Shown here one piece after another: positions 27,252 to 34,782 of a stretch of DNA of 64,000 nt. The stretch lies in the NCBI GenBank assembly GCA_963839095.1, contig CAWIUF010000052.1, positions 1 through 64,000 on the forward strand. Direction: 5' to 3'. The notes beneath the pieces are model-generated. The model ran no database searches. It was not told where the DNA came from and saw only the letters and a list, made by a program, of their open reading frames with translations. The translations under genes were made by a program, and so were the position numbers. Origin of the DNA: Palsa-504 sp963839095. Lineage in GTDB: Bacteria; Actinomycetota; Actinomycetes; Streptosporangiales; Streptosporangiaceae. Every line of letters begins with the position of its first letter. Within the stretch, counting starts at the first letter, position 1.

Positions 27252-27751
27252 GTGTCTGCGCATGGTGTTTTGTACATACATTCCGCGCCCCCGGCGCTGT
27301 GCCCGCACATTGAGTGGGCCGTTGCCGGAATCGTCGGGGCGCCCGTTGGCATGTCGTGGGTCGGCCAGCCCGCCGCTCCGGGTGCCGTGCGGGCCGAGCT
27401 CGACTGGCAGGCGCTGCCTGGCACGGCGGGAGCGATCGCGTCCGCCCTGGCCGGCTGGAACCGCCTCCGTTTCGAGGTCACCGAGGACAGCTCTCCCGGC
27501 TGTGATGGCGTGCGCCATTGCTACGCCCCCGACCTCGGCCTGTTCACCGCGGTAACCGGCGCCAACGGCGACATCATGGTCTCCGAGGACCGGCTCCGGT
27601 CGGTCATGCTGCTGGCCGCCCGCGGGGAGCCGGCCGGTCGCTGGAAGACGAGCTCAGCCGGCTCCTGGGCACGGCCTGGGATAACGAGCTCGAGCCGTTC
27701 CGCCGCGCCGCCGACGGCGCCCCGGTCCGCTGGCTGAACGCGACGGGCTGA
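27252..27751 (+). pseudogene. DUF3145 protein, frame broken near the 3' end
   Basis: The GTG follows a perfect AAGGAGG site. The first 125 residues match the actinobacterial DUF3145 family: GVLYIHSAPPALCPHIEWAV, then APGAVRAELDWQALPGTAGA, FEVTEDSSPGCDGVRHCYAP and GDIMVSEDRLRSVML. The open frame then drifts into an arginine/serine-rich tail to 27737. The neighbouring frame gives the expected ending SLEDELSRLLGTAWDNELEP and VRWLNATG, stopping at 27751. A one-base deletion near 27640 explains it. The family is conserved and of unknown function; a second broken gene is unlikely here by chance, so an assembly error is favoured. Confidence 0.85.
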
Positions 27752-29261
27752 GCTGTGCTAGCCCGGGGTTCCGGGCGACCCCCCGGAACCCCCGGGTCTG
27801 GGGGGATATCCCCCCAGACCCCCTTAACCAGCTGGTCGGGACCGGCATGCCCTCGCTGTAGCCGGACGCGCTCTGGAGTCCCACGACGGCCCGCTCGCCG
27901 AACTCGGCCAGGTCCCGCGCGCCCGCGTAGGTGCACGAGGAGCGCAGCCCGGCCACGATCATGTCGATCAGGTCCTCCACGCCCGGCCGGACCGGGTCCA
28001 GGTACATCCGGGCCGAGGAGATCCCCTCCTCGAACAGTGCCTTGCGGGCCCGCTCGAACGCGGTGTCGCTGGCCGAGCGCAGCCGGACCGCCCGGGCCGA
28101 TGCCATCCCGAAGCTCTCCTTGTACAGCCGTCCCTCTGGTGACCGGAAAGTATCGCCGGGGGATTCGTAGGTCCCGGCGAACCACGACCCGACCATCACG
28201 TTGGAGGCGCCCGCGGCCAGGGCCAGCGCCACGTCCCGGGGATGGCGGACCCCGCCGTCGGCCCAGACCGAGGCCCCCTGCTGCCGGGCCTCGCCGGCGC
28301 ACTCCAGCACGGCGGAGAACTGCGGCCGGCCCACGCCGGTCATCATCCGGGTGGTGCACATCGCGCCCGGCCCGACGCCGACCTTGACGATGTCCGCGCC
28401 GGCCGACACCAGGTCGGCCACCCCGGCCGCGGTCACCACGTTGCCCGCCACCACCGGCACCGCCGGGTCGAGCCCGCGGACCGCCTGTAGCGCGCTGATC
28501 ATCTTCTCCTGATGCCCGTGCGCGGTGTCGACCACGAGCACATCAGCGCCCGCGTCGATCAGCAGCTTGGCCCGGGCCGCGACGTCGCCGTTGACCCCGA
28601 TGGCCACGCCGACCCGCAGCCGGCCGGAAGCGTCGACGGCGGGGGAGTACAGGGTCGCGCGCAGCGCCCCGGTCCTGGTCATGATGCCCAGGCAGCGGCC
28701 GGTCCCGTCCACCACGGGCGCCAGCCGGTGCCGCCCGTCGTGCAGCATGGAGAACGCCTGCTCCGGCGGCGTCCCCGCGGGCAGCGTGAACGGGTCGGCC
28801 GACATCACGTGGCTCAGCTGGGTGAACCGGTCCACGCCCAGGCAGTCGGCCTCGGTGACCACCCCGACCGGCTGTCCCGCGGACACCACGATCACGGCGC
28901 CGTGCGCCCGCTTGGGCAGCAGGCTCAGCGCGTCGCCGGCGGTGTCGGTCGGCGCCAGCGTCAGCGCGGTCTCCACCACCAGGTCCCGGGACTTCACCCA
29001 GGCGATGACGTCCGCCACCACGTCGGCCGGGATGTCCTGCGGCAGGATCGCCACGCCGCCCCGGCGCGCCACCGTCTCCGCCATCCGCCGTCCCGAGACC
29101 GCGGTCATGTTGGCGGTCACGAGCGGGATGGTGGCGCCGCTGCCGTCGGTGGTGGCCAGGTTGACGTCGAGCCGCGAGCCGATCGCCGACCGGCTCGGCA
29201 CCATGAAGACATCGCTGTAGGTCAGGTCGTGCCCGGGGGCTACCTCGTTGAGAAATCGCAC
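27654..29261 (-). CDS. guaB1: GuaB1-type IMP dehydrogenase-related GMP reductase, stop codon possibly bypassed by an indel
   Basis: This CBS-containing GuaB1 family is a GMP reductase in mycobacteria. Seen: LTYSDVFMVPSRSA, two CBS domains at about residues 93-200, VVDTAHGHQEKM, and the Cys loop GVGPGAMCTTRMMTGVGRP. The normal family end, SEGMPVPTSW, is reached at 27828. One base further the neighbouring frame reads TAA (27826-27824), but this frame runs on for about 58 residues of low-complexity sequence through a palindromic repeat and into the convergent DUF3145 gene. A single extra base after TGG would restore a 478-residue protein of family length. The tail is probably not real. Confidence 0.9.
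   Translation of the reverse strand: MRFLNEVAPGHDLTYSDVFMVPSRSAIGSRLDVNLATTDGSGATIPLVTANMTAVSGRRMAETVARRGGVAILPQDIPADVVADVIAWVKSRDLVVETALTLAPTDTAGDALSLLPKRAHGAVIVVSAGQPVGVVTEADCLGVDRFTQLSHVMSADPFTLPAGTPPEQAFSMLHDGRHRLAPVVDGTGRCLGIMTRTGALRATLYSPAVDASGRLRVGVAIGVNGDVAARAKLLIDAGADVLVVDTAHGHQEKMISALQAVRGLDPAVPVVAGNVVTAAGVADLVSAGADIVKVGVGPGAMCTTRMMTGVGRPQFSAVLECAGEARQQGASVWADGGVRHPRDVALALAAGASNVMVGSWFAGTYESPGDTFRSPEGRLYKESFGMASARAVRLRSASDTAFERARKALFEEGISSARMYLDPVRPGVEDLIDMIVAGLRSSCTYAGARDLAEFGERAVVGLQSASGYSEGMPVPTSWLRGSGGISPQTRGFRGVARNPGLAQLSPSRSASGPGRRRRRGGTARARYPRPCPGAG
27756..27825. repeat. Palindromic dispersed repeat, copy A (likely bidirectional terminator)
   Basis: Two nested inverted repeats. 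Arms of 11 bp (GGGGTTCCGGG at 27765-27775 and its complement near 27782-27792) are followed by a perfect 28-bp palindrome at 27794-27821, with arms GGGTCTGGGGGG around ATAT. It lies between convergent genes. Copy B at 31802 keeps the ends TGCT-GCCCGGGG, GTCTGGGGGGA, ATCCCCCCAG and CCCCCTT. Confidence 0.8.
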
Positions 29262-29298
29262 GTTAGCGATTCTTCCCGAACCACCGCGGTGCTATCGC

Positions 29299-29832
29299 CT
29301 AGCGAAGGGCGGAGCTGACGGTCAGGGCGATGATGACTCCGGTTGCGCCCGCGGTGAGCAGGGTGAGGACAACGCCGCGGCGCAATGCCAGGAGCAGGAC
29401 CAGCGCGCCGCCTCCGATGGCGTACTGCCAGGGCTGGGTCAGCGCGCGGGTAAGCGGGATAGCGGATCCGAAGATGGCGCCGATCGCGGCGGGACCAGCG
29501 CCGCTGAGGAAACCGCGTGCCCGCCTGTCACCGCGAATCTGATCGAAACGGCGCGCGCCCAGCAGGACGAACGCGAAGGACGGCGTGAACGCCACGACGG
29601 AGGCGAGTATCCCGCCGGCCAGGCCGGCCGCGGCGTAGCCGACGACGGCGACGGTCTGCACGACGGGACCGGGGGTGACCTGGCCGAGCGCGACGGCGTT
29701 GAGGAACTGCGTGCCGGTCATCCAGTGGTAGTGGCTGACGGCATCGGACTGCATCAGCGGAATGATCACGAATCCGCCGCCGTAGGACAGGGCGCCGACC
29801 TTGAACGCGACCCAGGCCACTGACAGCAGCAC
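29299..29832 (-). CDS. ChrA-type transporter, C-terminal half
   Basis: About 177 residues from a GTG at 29832. It matches the second CHR domain of chromate transporters: VAFKVGALSYGGGFVIIPLMQ, then LNAVALGQVTPGPVVQTVAVVG with several hydrophobic helices. The same frame is open upstream without a good start. The N-terminal half ends 18 bases upstream in a different frame (TAA at 29850). Either this is a tandem pair of single-domain CHR proteins, as known in Bacillus, or one full-length gene of about 390 codons split by an indel near 29855. Actual chromate transport is not assured for this family. Confidence 0.75.
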   Translation of the reverse strand: MLLSVAWVAFKVGALSYGGGFVIIPLMQSDAVSHYHWMTGTQFLNAVALGQVTPGPVVQTVAVVGYAAAGLAGGILASVVAFTPSFAFVLLGARRFDQIRGDRRARGFLSGAGPAAIGAIFGSAIPLTRALTQPWQYAIGGGALVLLLALRRGVVLTLLTAGATGVIIALTVSSALR

Positions 29833-29849
29833 CCCGCCGCTGATCGCGG

Positions 29850-30482
29850 TTACGCCAGTGCCGGGGCCGCCGCGATGGCCTGCGGATCCCGGCCGGCGCG
29901 ATCGGCGGCGTGCTGTGCCGTCAGTTCGATGAGCCCGCAGGCCAGGAGCACCAGAACCAGCCACGGGCCGATCGTGGCCGCCGCGGCAATCCCGGCGGTC
30001 AGGTACAGCACCCAGCGGGCGGTCTGGCGGCGGCCCTGCCAGCTCGCGCCGGTCAGGCCGGCCCCGGCGTGGATGGCCACGGCCGGGACCGCGCCCCCGG
30101 CCCCCGCGCCCGCGCCGAGCACCCATAGCGGCGGGGCCTTGGCCAGGAACAGCACCGCCAGCGCGAGGATGACGACCAGGCCCGGGACGATGAACGCGGC
30201 GCCCCCGGTCAGCGCGCCCAGACGACCGCGGAGCCGCCACGCGCAGAAGATCGCCAGCTGGGTCGACGCCGGGCCGGGCAGCAGGTTGCAGACCGCGATC
30301 GCATCCTCGAACTCGCGGGCATCCAGCCATCCCCGCCGCTGCACGCATAGTTCCCGCAGCAGCCTGATATGCGTGGGCGGCCCGCCGAACCCGATGCAGC
30401 CGATCCGGCCCCACTCGCGCAGGATCACCGCCAGCGATACGCGCTCCGGAACGGGCTCGCTCCCGTCGGGCGGCCCGGTCAT
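29850..30482 (-). CDS. ChrA-type transporter, N-terminal half
   Basis: 210 residues. The first CHR domain is clear: SLAVILREWGRIGCIGFGGP, THIRLLRELCVQRRGWLD, and FEDAIAVCNLLPGPASTQLA with the NxLPGP motif. Four or five hydrophobic helices follow. It ends with AIAAAPALA just before the C-terminal half. The gene is divergent from a VOC-family gene with 54 bp between them. Proton-coupled anion export is the family role; the substrate is uncertain. Confidence 0.82.
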   Translation of the reverse strand: MTGPPDGSEPVPERVSLAVILREWGRIGCIGFGGPPTHIRLLRELCVQRRGWLDAREFEDAIAVCNLLPGPASTQLAIFCAWRLRGRLGALTGGAAFIVPGLVVILALAVLFLAKAPPLWVLGAGAGAGGAVPAVAIHAGAGLTGASWQGRRQTARWVLYLTAGIAAAATIGPWLVLVLLACGLIELTAQHAADRAGRDPQAIAAAPALA

Positions 30483-30536
30483 CCGGCTCGGTCCCTCATT
30501 TGCCTAACCCCCGATGATCACCGCGGGCATCATGTG

Positions 30537-30911
30537 ATGGTGATCGGACGTCTGCATCATGTCATTCTCGACTGCCCGGACCCCGCCGCGCTCGCCGCGT
30601 TCTACTCCGAGCTGCTAGGACTGCCCGTTACCTATCGCAGTGACGACTGGGTCGTGGTCTCCGGCAGCGAGCAGGCCTCCGGGCTGGCCTTCCAGCTCGC
30701 TCCCGGCCACCAGCCGCCCACCTGGCCGGACCCGGCCGTACCGCAGCAGTTCCACCTCGACATCATGGTCGAGGACGTGGCCGCCGCCGGCCCGCGCGTC
30801 CTGGCGCTCGGCGCGGTCAAGCTCGACGGCGAGGACGTCTACGCCGACCCGGCCGGACACCCCTTCTGCCTGATCCGGCGTCCGGGATGGGCACCCCCGA
30901 TCCCCGCCTGA
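30537..30911 (+). CDS. VOC-family (glyoxalase/bleomycin-resistance-like) protein
   Basis: 124 residues with paired beta-alpha-beta-beta-beta modules: IGRLHHVILDCPDPAALAAFYSELLG at the N-terminus, FHLDIMVEDVAAAGPRVLALGA in the middle, and VYADPAGHPFCLIRRPGW at the end. Metal-ligand candidates are His7, His80 or nearby, and the glutamate replaced by Cys in the last strand, so enzymatic function is not assured. It belongs to the common actinobacterial glyoxalase-like_6 subgroup. The ATG at 30537 is chosen; GTG three bases earlier is possible. Confidence 0.85.
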   Translation: MVIGRLHHVILDCPDPAALAAFYSELLGLPVTYRSDDWVVVSGSEQASGLAFQLAPGHQPPTWPDPAVPQQFHLDIMVEDVAAAGPRVLALGAVKLDGEDVYADPAGHPFCLIRRPGWAPPIPA

Positions 30912-30943
30912 CCGCCCCACCATCCGAGGGTGGCTAGGTGACC

Positions 30944-30995
30944 ATGATCGCGAAGGATCTTGCCCCCGACCGGGGATAAGACCCTTCGCGTCATG
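30944..30995. terminator. Bidirectional hairpin terminator between convergent genes
   Basis: CGCGAAGG (30949-30956) pairs with CCTTCGCG (30983-30990), and the arms continue inward as CTT/AAG and CCCC/GGGG around a short loop. The flanking CATGA/TCATG extends the stem outward with one bulge. It lies between the VOC gene (+) and the TetR gene (-). There is no T-run, as often in actinobacteria. Confidence 0.65.
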
Positions 30996-31011
30996 ACGAA
31001 AGGCCCCCCGT

Positions 31012-31719
31012 TCAGACGGTCAGGCCGAACGCGGCGAACATGATGTCCGCGATCCGGTCCGCCATCTCGTCCTCGGGCAGCTGGACCTCGGCGCTGATCA
31101 GGTAGTTCACCCGCTCGAGCATCATCAGGCAGGCCACCGCGGTGAGCTCGGCGCGCTCCTGCTGCTTGCCGGCCGCCTGGGCGGCGGCCGTCATGCCGGT
31201 GGTCATGGCCTCGGCGATGCTGAAGAACAGCCGCAGGCCGTCACCGAACACTTCCTCGGGCACCAGGTCGGCCTGGCTGAGGATGCGGATAACGGTGGCG
31301 TGCGCCGCGTAGGCACGGAAGAACTTGCGGACCCACTGGCGCAGCACGCTGAGCCCGGTCCCGTCGCTGGTGACCACGGGAAAGTCGCCCGCCACGATCT
31401 CCATGTCGTGCAGGGCGTCCTTCAGGAGGGCCTTGAACAGGTCTTCCTTGTTGGAAAAATAAAGATAGAAAGTCCCGTGCGAGATGCCGGCCCGGCGCAC
31501 CACGTCGTCCACGCGGACGCCGTGGAAACCGCGGTCCTCGAACTCGACCATGCCCGCTTCGAGCAGCCGGCGGACGGTTTCCCGGCCTTGCGCGCGCAGC
31601 TCACGGTCCTGGGCGGGGGTACCGCCGCCCAGCGACGGGCGGGCAGGTTGCTTCTTCGGCGGCCGCCCGGCACCGCGCGACGCGGCGTTGGCGGGGCCGC
31701 GGCTTGCCTCCTGGTTCAT
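31012..31719 (-). CDS. TetR-family transcriptional regulator
   Basis: 235 residues from the ATG at 31719. A basic N-terminal extension (GAGRPPKKQPARP) precedes the TetR helix-turn-helix: RETVRRLLEAGMVEFEDRGF, then VDDVVRRAGISHGTFYLYFSNKEDLF. The C-terminal ligand/dimer domain contains LRQWVRKFFRAYAAHATVIRIL, as in many regulators of lipid metabolism. Ligand and targets are unknown. ATG at 31758 is an alternative with a GGGAAGG run between. It is divergent from the DUF2079 gene. Confidence 0.88.
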   Translation of the reverse strand: MNQEASRGPANAASRGAGRPPKKQPARPSLGGGTPAQDRELRAQGRETVRRLLEAGMVEFEDRGFHGVRVDDVVRRAGISHGTFYLYFSNKEDLFKALLKDALHDMEIVAGDFPVVTSDGTGLSVLRQWVRKFFRAYAAHATVIRILSQADLVPEEVFGDGLRLFFSIAEAMTTGMTAAAQAAGKQQERAELTAVACLMMLERVNYLISAEVQLPEDEMADRIADIMFAAFGLTV

Positions 31720-31793
31720 AGCAAGAGAGTAGCCTTCCCTGTCTATACTGCCGCGCATTATGCCGGCGCCGCGCCCCTGCTACCCTTCCAGCG

Positions 31794-33515
31794 GTGAGCA
31801 GTGCTGGCCCGGGGGGACGACCCGCCGGAGCTCCCCGCGTCTGGGGGGACCCATCCCCCCAGGCCCCCCTTGGGCCCGCCCGCGCGGCGACCGCCCCCCG
31901 CGCGGCTGACGGGACGGCCGCCGGGCCCGGGCGGCTGCGGGCGCTGTGGCGCCGTTCCGGTGTCAAGGTCGGGGTGCTCACCGCGGCGGCGGCCGTCGTC
32001 TACTGCCTGGATTCGCTCATCCTCTTCCGCCGCTTCCTGGCCAGCACGTTCGACCTGGTCATCTTCGACCAGGGGGTCAGCGGCTACGCTCATCTGGCGG
32101 CTCCGGTCTCGCTGGCACGCGGGATCTCCGACGGCCAGGGCGCCCACTTCATCCTGCTGGCCGACCACTGGTCGCCGGTGCTGGCCCTGCTCGCCCCGCT
32201 GTACTGGATCCACGACGGCCCGGGTACCCTGCTCATCGCCCAGGGGGTGCTGTTCGCCCTGGCCATACCGCCGCTGTGGGTCTACACCCGGCGGCGGATC
32301 GGCCCCGGGGCCGCGTATTTCACCTGCGTGGCCTATGCGCTGTCGCTGCCGGTCATGGAAGCGGTCATCTTCGATTTCCACGAGGTCGCGTTTGTCCCGG
32401 TGCTGACCGCCGTGATGGTGGAGCGCTTCGACGCGGGCCGGCGCTGGCCCGGCATCCTCGCCGCGGTGGCGCTGCTGCTGGTCAAGGAGGACATGGGCCT
32501 GCTCGTCGCGGGCTTCGGCGGCTACCTGCTGCTGACCTGCCGCCGGGCGGAGGTGACCGGGCGCCGCGCGCGGGCCTGGACCGGCCTGGGCTTCGTGATC
32601 GGCGGCGTGGCGGCGACCTGGATCGCCACCCACGTGCTGATTCCCGCGTTCGGCGGCTCGGCTACCTTCTACTGGGCCTACGGCCAGTTCGGGCCCACGC
32701 TGGGCAGCGCCCTGCTCAACGTGATCACCCATCCGTGGCACGCGCTGCACGTCTTCATCACCCCGTGGGTCAAGGCCCGGACGATGATCGGGCTGCTCGC
32801 CATGTTCGCCTTCCTGCCGCTCGCCTCGCCCATGGTGATCGCGGTGCTGCCGCTGCTGGCCGAGCGGATGCTCGCCTCCGGCTATCCGCTGTGGTGGCAG
32901 GCCAAGTTCCAGTACGACGCGTTCCTGGTGATGATGCTGTGCTGCGCGGCGGTCGACGGCGCGGCCCGGCTGCAGAACCACTGGCCCGCCCGCTGGGACC
33001 ACTGGCTCGCCTACCCGTTCGGCCGTCCTGGATGGCTCAGACGGGACGGTGTGCCTTATGCCGCGGCAACCCTGTGGGCCGCCGCCATCTGCGCCGCCGC
33101 CCTGGTGTACGTCCCGTCCTCGCCGTTCGGGCAGCTGCTGCACCCGAACTTCTACGGGGTCAACACGCGGATCCGGGCGGCCGCGGCGGCCGTCGCGCAT
33201 GTTCCCGCCGGGGCCGAGGTGGAGGCGTCCAACAACATCGGCCCCCGGCTGTCCGGCCGGGACACGGTGCTGCTGCTCGACGGCACGCCCCGGTGGGCGC
33301 CGTGGGTGGTGGGGGACACCACCGGGCTCGACTTCCCGTTCTGCACGCCCCGCCAGCAGGCCCAGGAGCTGGCCTCCCTGCGGGCGCACGGGTACACGCA
33401 GGTCTTCGCCGCCGACGGCTACGTGGTCCTGCACCGGCCGGCCGACGCGCGCACCGCGCAGGCCCTGGCCCATCCGCTGCCCGCGGCCCGCCTGCACACG
33501 AACATCTGCTACTGA
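31794..33515 (+). CDS. DUF2079 polytopic membrane protein
   Basis: 573 residues, about nine or ten hydrophobic helices, matching the DUF2079 family of predicted membrane glycosyltransferase-like proteins: LASTFDLVIFDQGVSGYAHL, LLADHWSPVLALLAPLYW, FDFHEVAFVPVLTAV, LLVKEDMGLLVAGFGGYLL and ALLNVITHPWHALHVF. The soluble C-terminal part ends in RLHTNICY. The first ~25 residues come from a dispersed palindromic repeat and no ribosome site precedes the GTG, so the real start may be downstream, near the first helix at about 31970. Its stop overlaps the next ATG. Confidence 0.82.
   Translation: MSSAGPGGRPAGAPRVWGDPSPQAPLGPARAATAPRAADGTAAGPGRLRALWRRSGVKVGVLTAAAAVVYCLDSLILFRRFLASTFDLVIFDQGVSGYAHLAAPVSLARGISDGQGAHFILLADHWSPVLALLAPLYWIHDGPGTLLIAQGVLFALAIPPLWVYTRRRIGPGAAYFTCVAYALSLPVMEAVIFDFHEVAFVPVLTAVMVERFDAGRRWPGILAAVALLLVKEDMGLLVAGFGGYLLLTCRRAEVTGRRARAWTGLGFVIGGVAATWIATHVLIPAFGGSATFYWAYGQFGPTLGSALLNVITHPWHALHVFITPWVKARTMIGLLAMFAFLPLASPMVIAVLPLLAERMLASGYPLWWQAKFQYDAFLVMMLCCAAVDGAARLQNHWPARWDHWLAYPFGRPGWLRRDGVPYAAATLWAAAICAAALVYVPSSPFGQLLHPNFYGVNTRIRAAAAAVAHVPAGAEVEASNNIGPRLSGRDTVLLLDGTPRWAPWVVGDTTGLDFPFCTPRQQAQELASLRAHGYTQVFAADGYVVLHRPADARTAQALAHPLPAARLHTNICY
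31802..31871. repeat. Palindromic dispersed repeat, copy B
   Basis: Related to copy A at 27756. It shares the start TGCTGGCCCGGGG and the core GTCTGGGGGGA, then ATCCCCCCAG and a CCCCCCTT end; the middle has diverged and the palindrome centre is CCC instead of TAT. It overlaps the first codons of the DUF2079 frame, which casts doubt on that start. Only two copies were found in this window. Confidence 0.75.
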
Positions 33516-34693
33516 TGCCAACGCCGAAGGTACTGAGCCGCCGCGCGGTCAACCGCGCGCTGCTGGCCCGCCAGCTGCTCCTCGACCGCCCGCGGCTGCC
33601 CGCGGCCGGCCCTGAGCGGCCCGCGCAGGTGACAAGCACCATCGAGCACCTGGTCGGGCTGCAGGCCCAGGCGCCCTTCCCGCCCTACTACGGCCTGCAC
33701 TCCCGGCTGGACGGCTTCCGCCCCGAGGACCTGGCCGCGCTGATCACCGGCCGGAGCGTGGTCAGGATCGCGCTGATGCGCGGCACCATCCACCTGGTGT
33801 CCGCCCGGGACTGCCTGCCGCTGCGGCAGCTGGTGCAGCCGGTGATCGAGCGCGGCCTGCGCGGCGCGTTCGGCAGGCAGCTGGCCGGGGTCGACCCGGC
33901 CGCGCTGGCCGCCGCGGGCCGGAGCCTGGTCGAGGCCGAGCCGATGACGTTCAGCCAGCTCGGCCAGGCACTGGCGGCGCACTGGCCGGATCACCCGCCC
34001 GCGGCCCTGGCCCAGGCGGTGCGCGCCTTCGTGCCGCTCGTCCAGCTGCCGCCCCGGGCCGTCTGGGGCAAAGCCGGGCAGTCGGTGCACACCTCGGCCG
34101 AGCACTGGCTGGGTCAGCCCGGCTCGGCCGCCGAGGACGGCCCGGCCGCGCTCGCCCAGCTGGTCACCAGGTACCTCGGCGCGTTCGGCCCGGCGACCGT
34201 ACGGGACGTGCAGGCCTGGTCCGGGCTGACCGGGCTGAAGGCGGTACTCGAGCAGCTGCGGCCGTGCCTGGTCACCTTCCGCGACGAGCAGGGGGCTGAG
34301 CTGTTCGACCTGCCGACCGCGCCGCGTCCCGGCGAGGACGCCCCCGCCCCGCCCCGGCTGGTGGCCGAGTTCGACAACCTCGTGCTCTCCCATGCCGAAC
34401 GATCCCGGGTGATCAGCCCCGGCGCCGCCGGCCGGATCTCCACGGTCAACGGCGTCATCCCCGGGACAGTGCTCATCGACGGGTTCGTGAGCGGCATGTG
34501 GCGCCTCGCACCGGGCCGGGCCGCGGCCACGCTGACCATCGAGCTGTTCGGCCCGGACAGCCCGCAGAGCCGGAACAGCCCGCCAGGCCCGTCATCCGTC
34601 CGCGACGCACTCGCCGCCGAGGCCGGGCGCGTGCTCGCGTTCGGAGCGCCCGGCGTGCCCCATCACATCCGCTTCGCCCCGCTGGGAAGCTGA
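33515..34693 (+). CDS. Winged-helix protein of the HTH_42 / AlkZ-like DNA glycosylase family
   Basis: 392 residues. The N-terminal segment HLVGLQAQAPFPPYYGL contains a QxQ motif (Gln50-Ala51-Gln52), which is the catalytic pair of AlkZ, the Streptomyces glycosylase that unhooks azinomycin interstrand crosslinks. Other family stretches are IALMRGTIHLVSARDC, RAVWGKAG near residue 185, YLGAFGPATVRDVQAWSG, and VINGVIPG-like NGVIPGTVLIDGFVSGMW. Related proteins are widespread in actinobacteria and some excise bulky N7-alkyl adducts. The ATG overlaps the stop of the membrane-protein gene. Confidence 0.85.
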   Translation: MPTPKVLSRRAVNRALLARQLLLDRPRLPAAGPERPAQVTSTIEHLVGLQAQAPFPPYYGLHSRLDGFRPEDLAALITGRSVVRIALMRGTIHLVSARDCLPLRQLVQPVIERGLRGAFGRQLAGVDPAALAAAGRSLVEAEPMTFSQLGQALAAHWPDHPPAALAQAVRAFVPLVQLPPRAVWGKAGQSVHTSAEHWLGQPGSAAEDGPAALAQLVTRYLGAFGPATVRDVQAWSGLTGLKAVLEQLRPCLVTFRDEQGAELFDLPTAPRPGEDAPAPPRLVAEFDNLVLSHAERSRVISPGAAGRISTVNGVIPGTVLIDGFVSGMWRLAPGRAAATLTIELFGPDSPQSRNSPPGPSSVRDALAAEAGRVLAFGAPGVPHHIRFAPLGS

Positions 34694-34782
34694 AGATCGG
34701 GTCATAGGCTTCTTAAGGACTGTTTAATAATCGGTCCCGGACTTTCTGTTGGCGCAGGCCGCCTTATATCTTCTTATACATT

